A DNA stretch of 64,000 bases from the NCBI GenBank assembly GCA_016710275.1, contig JADJXS010000001.1:3410001-3474000 (forward strand). The letters are read 5' to 3'. The stretch comes from Phycisphaerales bacterium (GTDB lineage Bacteria; Planctomycetota; Phycisphaerae; UBA1845; Fen-1342). Within the stretch, counting starts at the first letter, position 1; the number at the start of each line of letters is the position of its first letter. Under the pieces are notes generated by a model. It made no database searches and was not told the origin of the DNA. It was given only the letters and a program-made list of their open reading frames with translations. The position numbers and the translations under genes are program-made. Positions 8,813 through 17,994 of this stretch are shown here, one piece after another.

Positions 8813-9805
8813 TCACGGATTCTCGAACTCGACCGACGGCCGCCCGCGCTTCGGACGGTACTTCTCGAGCAGCGCCCGCAGCTTGGGCTGATCCGGCTGG
8901 ATCTCCAGGCTGTGATGCCACGCTTCGACCGCCTCGGTGAGATAGGCGTCGTTCTGCGGATCGGCCAGGTACTGCGTCATGCGCACCACGCCATACCCGG
9001 CGAACGCCGCGGCGTTGCGATTGTCCAGCGACATGGCCCGCAGATAGCTCTGCGCCGCCTCGTCCAGATTCTGCTCGCGCCAGAAACAGTAACCCAGCCG
9101 CTCATGGGCGATGGAGAGGCTCCCGTCCATGCGAACGGCCGCCTGCAGCGTCTGGCGGGCGGTGGCCCAGCGCTCCTGGTTCAGGTAGGCCGTGGCAAGA
9201 TTCACCAGCACGACCGGCTGCTGCGTCTTGCATTCCAATGACTGCTTATACGCCCGAATGGCGTCGTAATACTCGCCGCGCGAGTCATATACCGCGCCCA
9301 GATTGCTCCAGGCGAAGGCGCTGCGCGGTTCGAGCTTGATCGCCGACTTGTACTCCTGGATGGCCCGCTCCAGATCGCCCGTCTGGTGGTAGCACGACGC
9401 CAGGCGGAAGCGCGACTCGAAGCTTCGCGGCGACAACTCGCACGCGACCGTGTAGGCGCGGATCGCCTGCGTCACTCGATCCAGCATGCGATACACCTCG
9501 CCCAGTTCGAAAATCGACGTAAAGCTGAATGGGTCGAGGCGGGTGGCCTGCTCCAATGACTCGGCTGCGCGGTTCAAATCCCCCGCTTCCTTGTAGGCCA
9601 CCCCCAGCTTTTGATGCGCGTCGGCGAAATTCGGGTCCAGCCGGACGGCCTGCTGAAACTCACTCAATGCCGCATCGAAGTTCTTGAGCGCCAGGGCTGA
9701 ATCACCCCGATGCAGATGTGATCGCGCCTGTTCGCGGCCGGCCGAACAGCCGGTCAGCAGGCACAACCCCAGCAGCACTCCGGACAGGCAGATGCGAGCG
9801 GGCAT
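8813..9805 (-). CDS. TPR-repeat lipoprotein
   Basis: 330 residues starting at ATG 9805 with GGGA upstream. A lipobox (LCLLTGC) closes the signal peptide. The rest is a run of tetratricopeptide repeats from about residue 30 to 300, with units such as ALSEFQQAVRLDPNFADAH, AIRAYTVACELSP and AIQEYKSAIKLEPRSAFAW. TPR lipoproteins act as protein-protein scaffolds at the membrane. A TTGACA promoter lies 80 nt upstream, and the dockerin-type gene follows 65 nt downstream. The partner protein is not evident. Confidence 0.88.
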   Translation of the reverse strand: MPARICLSGVLLGLCLLTGCSAGREQARSHLHRGDSALALKNFDAALSEFQQAVRLDPNFADAHQKLGVAYKEAGDLNRAAESLEQATRLDPFSFTSIFELGEVYRMLDRVTQAIRAYTVACELSPRSFESRFRLASCYHQTGDLERAIQEYKSAIKLEPRSAFAWSNLGAVYDSRGEYYDAIRAYKQSLECKTQQPVVLVNLATAYLNQERWATARQTLQAAVRMDGSLSIAHERLGYCFWREQNLDEAAQSYLRAMSLDNRNAAAFAGYGVVRMTQYLADPQNDAYLTEAVEAWHHSLEIQPDQPKLRALLEKYRPKRGRPSVEFENP

Positions 9806-9883
9806 GACATCCCTGAAAATTGGCGGTTCTGGAAACGCGGCGCACCCGGTTTCGGCCGGTACCCCGGTCCGCGCCGAGGCCGT

Positions 9884-9912
9884 ATTAACAGAGAGCCGGC
9901 CGTCCGTGTCAA
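9884..9912 (-). promoter_or_regulatory. Sigma-70-type promoter for the TPR lipoprotein operon
   Basis: On the minus strand a perfect TTGACA (9912-9907) is followed after 17 nt by GTTAAT (9889-9884). The start codon is 80 nt further on. This is the best -35 match seen in the window. Confidence 0.6.
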
Positions 9913-10357
9913 CGATCCAACCCGCGCCGCGAAGCTCCTTCGACGCGAATGTTCTTATCGGAATACGGGCAGAATCGGCTGAAGTTCAGCGCATCGACCG
10001 CCGAACGGGGCGCGGTTTTCACCCCGAATGGCGCAATTACGAGTCAGAAGGCGCTTCTCCGCACCATGCGACGGCAATCCGCCACCGTCGGCCGCCGTCT
10101 CCCTGTGCCGATGTGGGGACGCGGAATTTGCGATCGGAACGTGAATCGCCCTGCCGGTCCGTCGCCCCAATTCCAGTGCGATCGGCCGATGCCAGGCTCA
10201 AAGCCCGGTGCGCAGGCTGCCGATAGCGCGAGACGGGCCGATCCGCGTGTCGTGCGGGTCCGCGGGAAAGCCCGCGGCGGCTCGGAAGAAAACATGGCCC
10301 GGCACCGTGTCGCGCCCGCGTCGGGCGAGGGAGCGGCGCCATCTGCGGAGCAAGTTC
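9913..10357. other. Intergenic stretch with no recognised gene
   Basis: Upstream of the lipoprotein gene at 10358 and of the divergent TPR promoter. Reading frames here have no family-like protein and no ribosome sites. I see no RNA gene or repeat. Confidence 0.4.
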
Positions 10358-10951
10358 ATGCAACAGGCATTGCGGGTAATGGCGGCGTCCGGAGCGATCC
10401 TGGCGGCGGTGGCGGTTTCGACGGGCTGCAGCGTGACCGGCGCGGCGAGCACCGGCTTCGGCGTCTGGAAGAACACCCAGGCCAATCAGCTCGACACGAC
10501 CATCTGGATCGACGGGAACCAGGCGTCCCGCGACGAGCTGAAGCAGGCGGCGACCGGCTACTCGCGCTGGACGTGCAGCGGGGACATCACGGCGTCGCCG
10601 ACGCTGAAGTTCGAGTTCAAGAAGCCGGACGCGATCGGCCGGATTCGCTCGATCGTGATCAACATTTTCCAGAAGCACGAAGCGCGCTACTCGGACCAGC
10701 CGGACTTCATCATCATCTCGCGCAGCCAGGATCCGGAATCGCAGATGAAGCCGGGCGTGGTGTATGACCTGTCTGACCTCGGGCGGGACTTCAAGGTGCT
10801 GAACTGGAAGGGTGAGGAGATCCCCGCGGTGCAGCTCCAGCCGGGCTGGCAGTACATGATGAATTTCGTCGTTGCCGCGGATGACAGCGAGACGGCTCAG
10901 ATTTTCTTCGCGGCGAACAAGCCGGCCGGGCCGAAGACGGCGTCGCACTGA
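10358..10951 (+). CDS. Lipoprotein of unknown function
   Basis: 197 residues, ATG 10358 with GGAG 8 nt upstream. The signal peptide ends in a lipobox (VAVSTGC). The mature protein is a single small beta-rich domain with DTTIWIDGNQ and TPTLKFEF-type strands, and ends AANKPAG. No motif that would allow a function was recognised. It stands alone between a long intergenic stretch and a strong terminator, so it is probably monocistronic. Confidence 0.75.
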   Translation: MQQALRVMAASGAILAAVAVSTGCSVTGAASTGFGVWKNTQANQLDTTIWIDGNQASRDELKQAATGYSRWTCSGDITASPTLKFEFKKPDAIGRIRSIVINIFQKHEARYSDQPDFIIISRSQDPESQMKPGVVYDLSDLGRDFKVLNWKGEEIPAVQLQPGWQYMMNFVVAADDSETAQIFFAANKPAGPKTASH

Positions 10952-11015
10952 CGATTCGCGATGGATCGGACTTCGAGTAGCAGCGGAAGGGTCCCTCCGC
11001 CGGCGACTCGCGCAG

Positions 11016-11064
11016 ACCCCCGTCGACGCCTGCCGTGACGTGCCGGGCGCTCGACGGGGGTTTT
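11016..11064 (+). terminator. Intrinsic terminator
   Basis: ACCCCCGTCGA (11016-11026) pairs perfectly with TCGACGGGGGT (11051-11061), and TTTT follows. The 24-nt apical part can form a further short stem. It follows the lipoprotein gene on the plus strand. Confidence 0.7.
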
Positions 11065-11109
11065 GCTTGCGCGTTGTGGCGACAGGGGCCGGCCGCCGGG
11101 CCGGTTCGC

Positions 11110-12174
11110 TCAGCGCGCTTCGGGCGGCTGATCGCCGCCGTCGGTCGAAGGCCCGGCAGCGGCCGGAGCAGCGGCGGCCGCCTTGCGCGCGGCGAGCAGC
11201 AGCCCCAGCTCGAACAGCCCCACCATCGGGATCGACAGGAGCACGTGGCTGAAGAAATCGGGAGGCGCGAGAATCCCCGCGATGATCACGATGAGGAGAA
11301 TGACGATCTTGCGGTACTTGCGCAGCGTTTCAATCGGCACGATTCCCGAGCCGACCAGGAACAGCACGACCAGCGGCGTCTGAAAGGCCACGCCGAATCC
11401 GATCATCATGATGAGGAAGAACGAGAGGTAATCGCCGATCTTCCAGTGCGTGGCGATCAGGCCGCGCGCGCCGTCCTTTTCCAACTGGCGCGACAGCACG
11501 CCGTCGGGTGTTCGCACCTTCCAGCGCCGCTCGGGCACGTTGATCCACGACTTTCCCACCGGGGCATCGGGCGGGTCCGCTGCGAACAGCGGCAGCGACG
11601 GCACTTCCTCCCAGGCTGGCTGCGTCGCCGGAACGCCCGGGGCCGGCTCCCCGAGAATCCAGCGCTCGTAGGTGTTGGGCACCGGGTGCGGAAGCGGCAG
11701 CCAGGTATTGAAGCCCACCAGGAAATTCAGCGACACGGCCAGCACGAACACGTACATGAACGCCACGCCGGTGAAGAACAGCCCGATGCTCCAGGGGAGC
11801 AGGCGCGTGACGAAACGGCGCTCATGGACATAGAGGCCGCTGGCGACGAAGGCCCATAGCTGATAGAGGATGTAAGGCGCTGCCAGCACCACCCCGGCGG
11901 TGACGACCACCTTGATGTACATCAGCAGCGTTTCGATCGGGCTGGTCGAAAGGAAATCGGTCGGCTGGCTGTGGCGCTGCAGCGCCAGCATGGCCGGGCG
12001 GGCGATCAACTGCAGCAGGTACTTGGCCGGCCAGATGCAGATCAGGCAGGAAAGCACCAGTGCGATCAGCGCCCGCGCGAGCCGCCAGCGCAGCTCCTCC
12101 AGGTGCTCGCCCAGCGACATCGTCACGTCGGTGGGTTCGGCGGGCGCGGCAGCAGGGCGCTTTTTCCAGAACAT
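11110..12174 (-). CDS. tatC: Sec-independent protein translocase TatC
   Basis: The six-helix receptor subunit of the twin-arginine translocase in the cytoplasmic membrane. Family signs are HLEELRWRL near residue 25 and the helices LIALVLSCLICIWPA, VVVTAGVVLAAPYILYQLWAF, GVAFMYVFVLAVSLNFLVGF, LSFFLIMMIGFGVAFQTPLVV and KIVILLIVIIAGILAPPDFFS. At 354 residues it is about 100 longer than E. coli TatC. The periplasmic loop between helices 3 and 4 has an insert of about 70 residues, and the C-terminus is Ala/Pro-rich. No tatA or tatB is adjacent. It lies 84 nt behind the NHL gene on the same strand. Confidence 0.95.
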   Translation of the reverse strand: MFWKKRPAAAPAEPTDVTMSLGEHLEELRWRLARALIALVLSCLICIWPAKYLLQLIARPAMLALQRHSQPTDFLSTSPIETLLMYIKVVVTAGVVLAAPYILYQLWAFVASGLYVHERRFVTRLLPWSIGLFFTGVAFMYVFVLAVSLNFLVGFNTWLPLPHPVPNTYERWILGEPAPGVPATQPAWEEVPSLPLFAADPPDAPVGKSWINVPERRWKVRTPDGVLSRQLEKDGARGLIATHWKIGDYLSFFLIMMIGFGVAFQTPLVVLFLVGSGIVPIETLRKYRKIVILLIVIIAGILAPPDFFSHVLLSIPMVGLFELGLLLAARKAAAAAPAAAGPSTDGGDQPPEAR

Positions 12175-12258
12175 CGGCGGGAATCATAGCGGGTAGCGCG
12201 GCGGCACACCGCACCGCTGGGTTCGAGCGGCGGGTCGAGCAGCGTCCGCGCGGTTGGC

Positions 12259-13206
12259 TCAGCGCCAGGTGCGCGCGGCGCGGCCGTCAAGAATCTGTAC
12301 GCGATTGTTCCCGGAATCCAGCACGGCCAGGCGGCCGTCGGCCAGCACGCCGCAGGCCCAGGGATAGGCCAGTTCGCCCGGTTCGCGGCCCGGGCGGCCC
12401 CAGACGCCCAGTGAGTCCCCGGTTGCGGAGAAGCGCTGCACGCGGTTGTTTCCGAACTCGGCGACGACGATCGAGCCGTCGGCCATCTCGTCCACGGAGT
12501 AGGGGAAACGCAGTTCGCCGCGCTCGCTGCCGAGCGTGCCGAACGCGCCGAGGAAGCGCCCGTCGAGCGCATATCGGGCGATGCGATGGTTGCAGGAATC
12601 GGCGACCAGCAGCGTGCCGTCCCGGGCGAGGCAGAGTCCCTGCGGCCGGGCGGTCGCACCATCGCCCGAGGCGCGATCCGCAAAGGCGTACTGCCACTGC
12701 AGGTCCGCGCTGAAGCAACTCACGCGGTCGTTGCCGCCGTATTCGGCAACGAACACGCGCCCGTCGGCGGCGACCTCCACGTCGGTCGGAAGAATGAACT
12801 GCCCGGGTTCGCGGCCGAACGAGCCGAACGTGGAGAGCAGCTCGCCCTCGGGGCTGAAAATCGCCACGCGGCCGTAGTGCGTCTCGGCGACGAAAACGCG
12901 GCCGTCGGGGGCGACGCCCAGGCCGGTCGGCTTGCCGGCGTCGATTTCGGGCATGCGCCACGCCCGGACGAAATCCCCCGACTCGCTGAGAGTCTGGATT
13001 CGCCCGGCCTTGTCCACGATCAGCAGGTGCCGCTGATCACGGGCGATGGCCATGGCCCGTGGATAGGCGAATTCGACCGGACCCAGCCCTGTCCGGCCGA
13101 ACACCCGCAGCGGTGCGGCGCCCCCGCCGGGGGAATCCGGCCCGCACCCGCCGACCAGCAGCAGTGCGAGAGCGATGCAGCACGCTGGGCCGGGCCGGCT
13201 GGCCAT
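12259..13206 (-). CDS. NHL-repeat lipoprotein
   Basis: 315 residues. ATG 13206 overlaps the TGA of the upstream gene (TGATG), so translation is coupled. A lipobox (LLLVGGC) ends the signal peptide. The rest forms NHL beta-propeller repeats with recurring G-x-F-xx-P-xx-hydrophobic and NNRVQ/GNDRV units, for example GREPGQFILPTDVEVAADGRV and GELRFPYSVDEMADGS. NHL propellers bind proteins, RNA or small ligands; this one would face the periplasm. It lies between a thioredoxin-like lipoprotein and tatC, possibly as an envelope-quality-control group, which is an inference. Confidence 0.85.
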   Translation of the reverse strand: MASRPGPACCIALALLLVGGCGPDSPGGGAAPLRVFGRTGLGPVEFAYPRAMAIARDQRHLLIVDKAGRIQTLSESGDFVRAWRMPEIDAGKPTGLGVAPDGRVFVAETHYGRVAIFSPEGELLSTFGSFGREPGQFILPTDVEVAADGRVFVAEYGGNDRVSCFSADLQWQYAFADRASGDGATARPQGLCLARDGTLLVADSCNHRIARYALDGRFLGAFGTLGSERGELRFPYSVDEMADGSIVVAEFGNNRVQRFSATGDSLGVWGRPGREPGELAYPWACGVLADGRLAVLDSGNNRVQILDGRAARTWR

Positions 13207-13709
13207 CAGGGCACACGATCCGGCGGAGGAGGCGGCGCGACGGGGGTCTGGTCCGGCGGCTCCATCGCGGCGCGGCCGATCCGCAGGGCGGAGTCCAGCC
13301 AGCGCAGGAACTCGTCGCGTGTGACGGCGCCTGTGATCGCGGAGACGGAGCGACCGCCGGTGTCCACAACGGCGGCGCCGGGGGCGGAGGTCACACCCCA
13401 CTCATCCGCGAGCGGGCGGTCAAAGTCGTAGCTGAGCATGACGCAAACGACGTCGCGCAGCGCGGCGACCACATCGGCGTCGCGCAGCACGTCGTCCTCG
13501 AAGCGCGTGCATTCGACCGAGTACCAGTTGCGAAAGTAGACCATCCGCAGCGCCGGCGCACGGCGCACCTGTGCATCGGCGGAGCGAGGGTCGAAATGCC
13601 AGCGGACGGAGGGCCCGCAGGCACCGAGGCCGGTGAGCAGCAGGGAGAGAACCACCGGAATCGACCGTTGCAAAGCGCGCGGGACGCGCGGAGCCAGTGC
13701 GTGCGACAT
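13206..13709 (-). CDS. Thioredoxin-fold lipoprotein
   Basis: 167 residues from ATG 13709; an ATG 18 nt upstream (13727) is also possible. The signal peptide ends in a lipobox (LLTGLGAC). The mature part looks like a thioredoxin fold: strand LRMVYFRNWYSVECTRFE, helix DDVLRDADVVAALRD, and the cis-proline site TSAPGAAVVD. In place of the CxxC active site there is a single Cys (YSVEC). Such DUF255-like proteins may bind rather than reduce disulfides. It starts the operon that continues with the NHL protein and tatC. Confidence 0.7.
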   Translation of the reverse strand: MSHALAPRVPRALQRSIPVVLSLLLTGLGACGPSVRWHFDPRSADAQVRRAPALRMVYFRNWYSVECTRFEDDVLRDADVVAALRDVVCVMLSYDFDRPLADEWGVTSAPGAAVVDTGGRSVSAITGAVTRDEFLRWLDSALRIGRAAMEPPDQTPVAPPPPPDRVP

Positions 13710-13721
13710 GCCCCGATGGTA

Positions 13722-13775
13722 CCGCAAAAAGGGACGAGCGCCGCCGCGCCCGATTCGGGTGCGGCGGCGCTCGTC
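13722..13775 (-). terminator. Strong intrinsic terminator of the redoxin gene
   Basis: Bases 13733-13747 pair perfectly with 13761-13775 (15 bp, GC-rich). The inner GCCCGATTCGGGT can extend the stem. On the minus strand the stem is followed by CCCTTTTTGC. It separates the redoxin gene from the downstream lipoprotein operon. Confidence 0.8.
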
Positions 13776-13804
13776 GAGGGTCCGTCAGAACGGGTTCGCG
13801 AAGC

Positions 13805-14407
13805 TTACTTCGCGTACTTCACGCTGCAACCCCACGACTCGGTCTTGGCGAGCGGCACGTCCTTGCCGGCCAGCAGCGCGTCGATCGCGTCGGCGGCGTA
13901 CTGGCGGTTCTCGTCCTTGCGGTCGCGCGGCGCGCCGGCATAAACCAGCGTGCCCTTGTTGATGATGAAGATGTGCGGCGTGGTCTTGGCGCCGTAGGCG
14001 TGACCGACCTTGCCATCCGTGTCCATCAGGATCGGGTAGTTGATCTTGAATTCCTTGGCGTACTGCTGATTGTCAGCAGCCGTGTGCGCGTGATGGCTGT
14101 CCACGCCGAGCCAGGTGACCTTGTCGGCATACTTGGCCTGCAGCGCCAGCATCTTCGTCAGGTGACCCTGCGAGTCGTTGCTGAAGGGGCAGTCCTTGCT
14201 CAGCCACTCGAGGACGACGACCTTGTCGGCAAAGTCCGACAGCTTGTAGGTCTTGCCGTCCGCACCCGTCAGCTCGAACGCCGGAGCGGCCTTGCCGACC
14301 TCCGCGCCCTTCGCCGCCTTCTTCTCGCCTTCCTTGTCTGCCAGCGCCACTGCGCCGACCGCCAACACCGCCGCCACGAACCCGATCGCGAACACGTTGC
14401 GTTTCAT
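13805..14407 (-). CDS. Exported thioredoxin-like redoxin (AhpC/TSA family)
   Basis: 200 residues, ATG 14407 with GGAGAAA about 9 nt upstream. The signal peptide FAIGFVAAVLAVGAVALA is followed by a Lys/Glu/Ala-rich linker. The redoxin domain has VGKAAPAFELTGADGKTYKL and the active site WLSKDCPFSNDS; the resolving position is Ser, as in the PRX-like branch. The cis-Pro segment TTPHIFIINKGTLVYAGA follows. Likely a periplasmic thiol peroxidase or thiol-disulfide protein. It is monocistronic with a strong terminator. Confidence 0.85.
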   Translation of the reverse strand: MKRNVFAIGFVAAVLAVGAVALADKEGEKKAAKGAEVGKAAPAFELTGADGKTYKLSDFADKVVVLEWLSKDCPFSNDSQGHLTKMLALQAKYADKVTWLGVDSHHAHTAADNQQYAKEFKINYPILMDTDGKVGHAYGAKTTPHIFIINKGTLVYAGAPRDRKDENRQYAADAIDALLAGKDVPLAKTESWGCSVKYAK

Positions 14408-14545
14408 CTGCGAATTTCTCCAGGGTTGTCCCGCTTGCGTCTTCGGACGCACCAGCGGATTCTATCCCCTTGCTATCGGTGCGGACAGCCGCAGGGAGTG
14501 AATCCCCGATTGCGGAATGCCCGCTTCCCTGCAGATGGGCCGACG

Positions 14546-15490
14546 ATGAATCCGACCCCGATTGCCCCCCCTGACCTCACACCGGCGTTGGCCTATGCTC
14601 TGATGGCGGCCGATGACCGCCGCCCCGTGTCCGCCATAACCATCTCAAAATTCAATCGTTACGCGATTACTCAGGGGTTTGAATCGGTCGGACGGCGGTG
14701 TGGAGCACCGCGCACTCCGAAAGGGGTTTCGGTCGCACACCTGATGGCGGGGCGGACGGCCTTGCTCCAGACCGCGATTCCGGGCCGAGCGGGAATTGAT
14801 GCTCAAGCGCAACTATCGACATTGCAAGCGCTTCTGGCGGATTTGTCCACATTCGACATCACGCATGTTCAGGTTCTGCTGGAGCCGCAAGACATCGAGC
14901 GGGCGCACCTTCTCAGGAACGCGGGACTTCGCCGGATGACTTCCCTGCAATACCAGCAGGCGGATCTGCGCCGCGCCATGACGCCGATCAGCAGCCGGGA
15001 GGGGGCCCACTGGATATCGCTGGAGGTCGCCGGAGATGAGCGATTCCGCAACGTGATTGAGAGGACCTATGAGGGAACGCAGGATTGCCCGGAGCTGGCC
15101 GGGTTTCGTTCCGCCGCGGATGCGTATACCGGGCATGTCGCGTCGCGCACGGCCGGGCCTTACTGCTGGGAATTGCTGGAGCTTGATGGGGAGGTCGCCG
15201 GCGTGGTGCTGGTAAGCAGCGGCGAGACGGCTGGTTCGGCGGAGCTTGTGTACTGCGGCGTGGTAGAGGGGCAGCGTGGTCGCGGAATGGGCGATCTACT
15301 GGTGGCGCGCGCGATAGAGCGCTCCCGGGAATTGAAGGCGACGAGACTGGTGCTTGCGGTGGACGATCGAAACGCACCGGCGCTGCGGCTCTACGCGCGG
15401 CACGGCCTGACGGTGCTCGCGCGGCGCGAAGTGTACTACGCGACCGCGGCGGAAATGGCGCGGCTCAAGCCGGCAGAGGGCGCATTGTGA
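14546..15490 (+). CDS. GNAT-family N-acetyltransferase
   Basis: 314 residues starting at ATG 14546; the longer frame upstream is antisense to the redoxin gene. The C-terminal half is a GNAT fold with the acetyl-CoA loop in EGQRGRGMGDLLVARAIERS and the late strand RLVLAVDDRNAPALRLYARHGL. The N-terminal 150 residues may be a degenerate second GNAT domain, as in mycothiol-synthase-like proteins. Acceptor substrate unknown. The gene is 297 nt upstream of dnaA on the same strand. Confidence 0.82.
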   Translation: MNPTPIAPPDLTPALAYALMAADDRRPVSAITISKFNRYAITQGFESVGRRCGAPRTPKGVSVAHLMAGRTALLQTAIPGRAGIDAQAQLSTLQALLADLSTFDITHVQVLLEPQDIERAHLLRNAGLRRMTSLQYQQADLRRAMTPISSREGAHWISLEVAGDERFRNVIERTYEGTQDCPELAGFRSAADAYTGHVASRTAGPYCWELLELDGEVAGVVLVSSGETAGSAELVYCGVVEGQRGRGMGDLLVARAIERSRELKATRLVLAVDDRNAPALRLYARHGLTVLARREVYYATAAEMARLKPAEGAL

Positions 15491-15652
15491 AGAAGGGATC
15501 GCTCCCGGAGATGTTCGCGGAAGGGGGAGAGGGCGCACGGTGGCTGTCCACATGTTGTTGATGAGTCGTTGATGAAGAAAGTTTTTCGGCTCTGAGCGCT
15601 TTGTGCAGCGCTGGTTGCGCGATTGTCAACGATTCGTTACGCCGGATTCGCA

Positions 15653-15681
15653 TTGCGATTCGATGGCGAGGCTGATACGAT
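15653..15681 (+). promoter_or_regulatory. Putative dnaA promoter
   Basis: TTGCGA (15653-15658), 17 nt, then TACGAT (15676-15681). The start codon is about 105 nt downstream. Each box matches consensus at four of six positions. Confidence 0.45.
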
Positions 15682-15787
15682 TCCGTCGCTCATGAACGGA
15701 GTGTGACGGCCACGCCAACGGCCAATTCTGAAGCCTCACGACACCAAAATCTCAGTCACTCGGCGGCACGCCGAAGGGGAATTGACC

Positions 15788-17176
15788 GTGAACGCAGCGG
15801 TCCCGGAGAAGCTCTGTCAATTGCGGGAACGGGTATCGGAGCGGATCGGTGCGACGCGCTATCGCACCTGGTTCGGCGACGCAGCTCGTTTCCACGTCGA
15901 CGGTAACCACGTCACGATCTGGGTCGGCAATTCCTTCGTGCGCGGGTGGATCGCGGCGAACTATGGACCGGCACTGGATGCCGTAGCGCGCGAGTTGCTG
16001 GGGCCGGATGTGGTCGTCTCGGTCGCGGTGGATCACGCCGGAGAGACCGGCGCATGCGCCGAACCGCCTGCCGCGCCACGTCGCGAGCGCCCGGCGGGCG
16101 TCGCGAAGAGCGGGCCGACGTCTGCGGCGGCGCTGCGCGGCGAGCTGGACACGCTGGTTGTGGGCGCCGGCAATCAACTGGCGGTCAGCGCCGCACGACG
16201 TCTGTGCGAGAGCGCTGCCGGCCACGCGGCTCCGCTAGTAATTCACGGTGGCTGCGGGCTGGGCAAAACGCACCTTCTGCAGGGCATCTGCAACGCGATG
16301 CGTCGCGCGCGACCGGGGCTGCACTGGCGCTACGCCAGCGGGGAGGAATTCACGAACGACTTCATCGCGGCGCTGCGCGGCGGGCGGGTGGACCTTTTTC
16401 GCGCGCAGCACCGCGCGCTCGATCTGCTCGTGATCGACGATCTGCATTTCCTGGCGAACAAGAAGGCCACGCAGGAGGAGTTCCTGCACACGTACAACGC
16501 CGTTACCGGCGCGGGGCGGCCGGTGGTCTTCTCCTCCGATCGTCACCCGCGCGAAATCGCGACGCTGTCGGAGCCGCTGATCAACCGGCTGGTGAGCGGC
16601 ATGGTCGTCGAGATTCAGCCGCCGGACTTCGCCATGCGGCGCGAGATCCTGGTGCGGCGGGCGGCGGCGCTGCAGGTCACGCTTCCCGAGGAAGCGCTCG
16701 ACTACGTGGCCCGAACCGTGACCCGCAACGTTCGCGAACTCGAAGGCGCGCTGTACAAGATCGTGGCGCTGGCGTCGCTGTCCAACGGGCCGGTGACGAT
16801 GGAACTGGCGCGGCTGGCGGTGGAAGACTATGCCACGCGGGTCCGCAGCCCCGAGGCGGTGACGATTGAGCGTGTGACGGCGGAATACTTCGGGATTCGA
16901 CCGGAGCAGATCCGCTCGAAATCCCGGGATCGAACCGTGAGCCTGGCGCGATCCGTCTCCGTGTTCCTGATCCGCCGGCACACGCACATGAGCTATCCCG
17001 AAATCGGGCGGCTGATCGGATCGCGAAATCACTCCACGGTGCTGATGGCTACGCAGCGGGTGGAAACGACGCTGCGCGAGAACGGCGCAGTGACGTGGAA
17101 GGCGGCCGGCGCGGTGCGCAGCGAACGGCTGCGCGAGTTGATCGACCTGGTCGAGAAGGCGATCCGCGGCGGCTGA
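15788..17176 (+). CDS. dnaA: Chromosomal replication initiator DnaA
   Basis: DnaA melts the origin and loads the replicative helicase. The GTG at 15788 has AAGGGG 8 nt upstream; a TTG two codons earlier is possible but sits too close to that site. 462 residues: an N-terminal domain I (KLCQLRERVSERIG, TWF, VGNSFVRGWI); a linker; AAA+ domain with Walker A GGCGLGKTH, Walker B LLVIDDLHF and sensor residues in FSSDRHPRE; and domain IV with the DnaA-box-reading helix IGSRNHSTVLMA. No dnaN or recF follows; the next gene is on the other strand. Confidence 0.97.
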   Translation: MNAAVPEKLCQLRERVSERIGATRYRTWFGDAARFHVDGNHVTIWVGNSFVRGWIAANYGPALDAVARELLGPDVVVSVAVDHAGETGACAEPPAAPRRERPAGVAKSGPTSAAALRGELDTLVVGAGNQLAVSAARRLCESAAGHAAPLVIHGGCGLGKTHLLQGICNAMRRARPGLHWRYASGEEFTNDFIAALRGGRVDLFRAQHRALDLLVIDDLHFLANKKATQEEFLHTYNAVTGAGRPVVFSSDRHPREIATLSEPLINRLVSGMVVEIQPPDFAMRREILVRRAAALQVTLPEEALDYVARTVTRNVRELEGALYKIVALASLSNGPVTMELARLAVEDYATRVRSPEAVTIERVTAEYFGIRPEQIRSKSRDRTVSLARSVSVFLIRRHTHMSYPEIGRLIGSRNHSTVLMATQRVETTLRENGAVTWKAAGAVRSERLRELIDLVEKAIRGG

Positions 17177-17268
17177 TGTCGCGAGCGCGCGGGCCGGTTG
17201 GCGCGGCCCGCGCGGCGGTTGGCGGGGATGATCAAACTTGCCAATACTCGATGGCGGCGGCGCTCCGT

Positions 17269-17994
17269 CTACGCCGACATCGCCGGTTCCATCCGCGAAG
17301 CGGGCGTCAGCAGCTTGGACTCCAGCCCGAAGCGGCGCACCGTGTCGTAGAGGGTCGGGATGTCCCGCAGCACGCGCAGGTCGTCATGCGTGTCCGTGCC
17401 GACCGTCAGCGCCACGCGGTGATTCGGCAGCGTGCGCAACCACGGTTCATGGCCGTCAAGCGGGAGGAATCGCGAACTGACCTCGTAGAAAATCCGCGCA
17501 TTGGCGAGCGTGCGAACGACCTGGTCGAGCGAGGTGTTCGGGTACTGAATGTGGACGGCGGTATGGGCCAGGCCGATCGGGCAGGGCCAGCGGCGGGACT
17601 GGTTGGCCAGGTAGGTCAGGCCGGCCCAATCCACATACTCGAAGATGACGTAGTCGATGCCGTCGAGCATCGTGCGGATGCGGTCGAGCATGTTCCGGTT
17701 CTTGGGGAAATTGATCTCGGCCCCGCAGAGGACCTGCAGCTTGCCCGCCCAGCGCTGCCGCGCGGCGCGGACTTCGGCGACGTAGCTGCGCGTCTCGGGG
17801 ACAAAGATGCGCTCGAATTCGCGGTCGTTCGTGATCTCGCGCGACGAGGGGGTGCAGAACAGATGGTCGCTGATGCCGATCCCATCCACCCGGCAGCCGG
17901 CAAGATCCAGATGCGCTTCGCACAGCTCATCGATCGTGTAAGCGCCGTCCGAAAACGGCGTGTGGTTGTGCAGGTTCAGAACCGCTGGGGTCAC
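17269..17994 (-). CDS. PHP-domain phosphoesterase
   Basis: 241 residues. GTG 17994 has AAAGGGAG 6-7 nt upstream and places the first metal motif LHNHTPFSDG near residue 10, as in the family. Further metal-site segments are GIGISDH, GAEINF, GLAHTAVHI and VGTDTHDDL. PHP proteins include histidinol phosphatases and nucleases with a di- or trinuclear metal site. It looks closest to stand-alone HisK-type or YcdX-type phosphoesterases, but the substrate cannot be told. It converges on dnaA. Confidence 0.85.
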   Translation of the reverse strand: MTPAVLNLHNHTPFSDGAYTIDELCEAHLDLAGCRVDGIGISDHLFCTPSSREITNDREFERIFVPETRSYVAEVRAARQRWAGKLQVLCGAEINFPKNRNMLDRIRTMLDGIDYVIFEYVDWAGLTYLANQSRRWPCPIGLAHTAVHIQYPNTSLDQVVRTLANARIFYEVSSRFLPLDGHEPWLRTLPNHRVALTVGTDTHDDLRVLRDIPTLYDTVRRFGLESKLLTPASRMEPAMSA

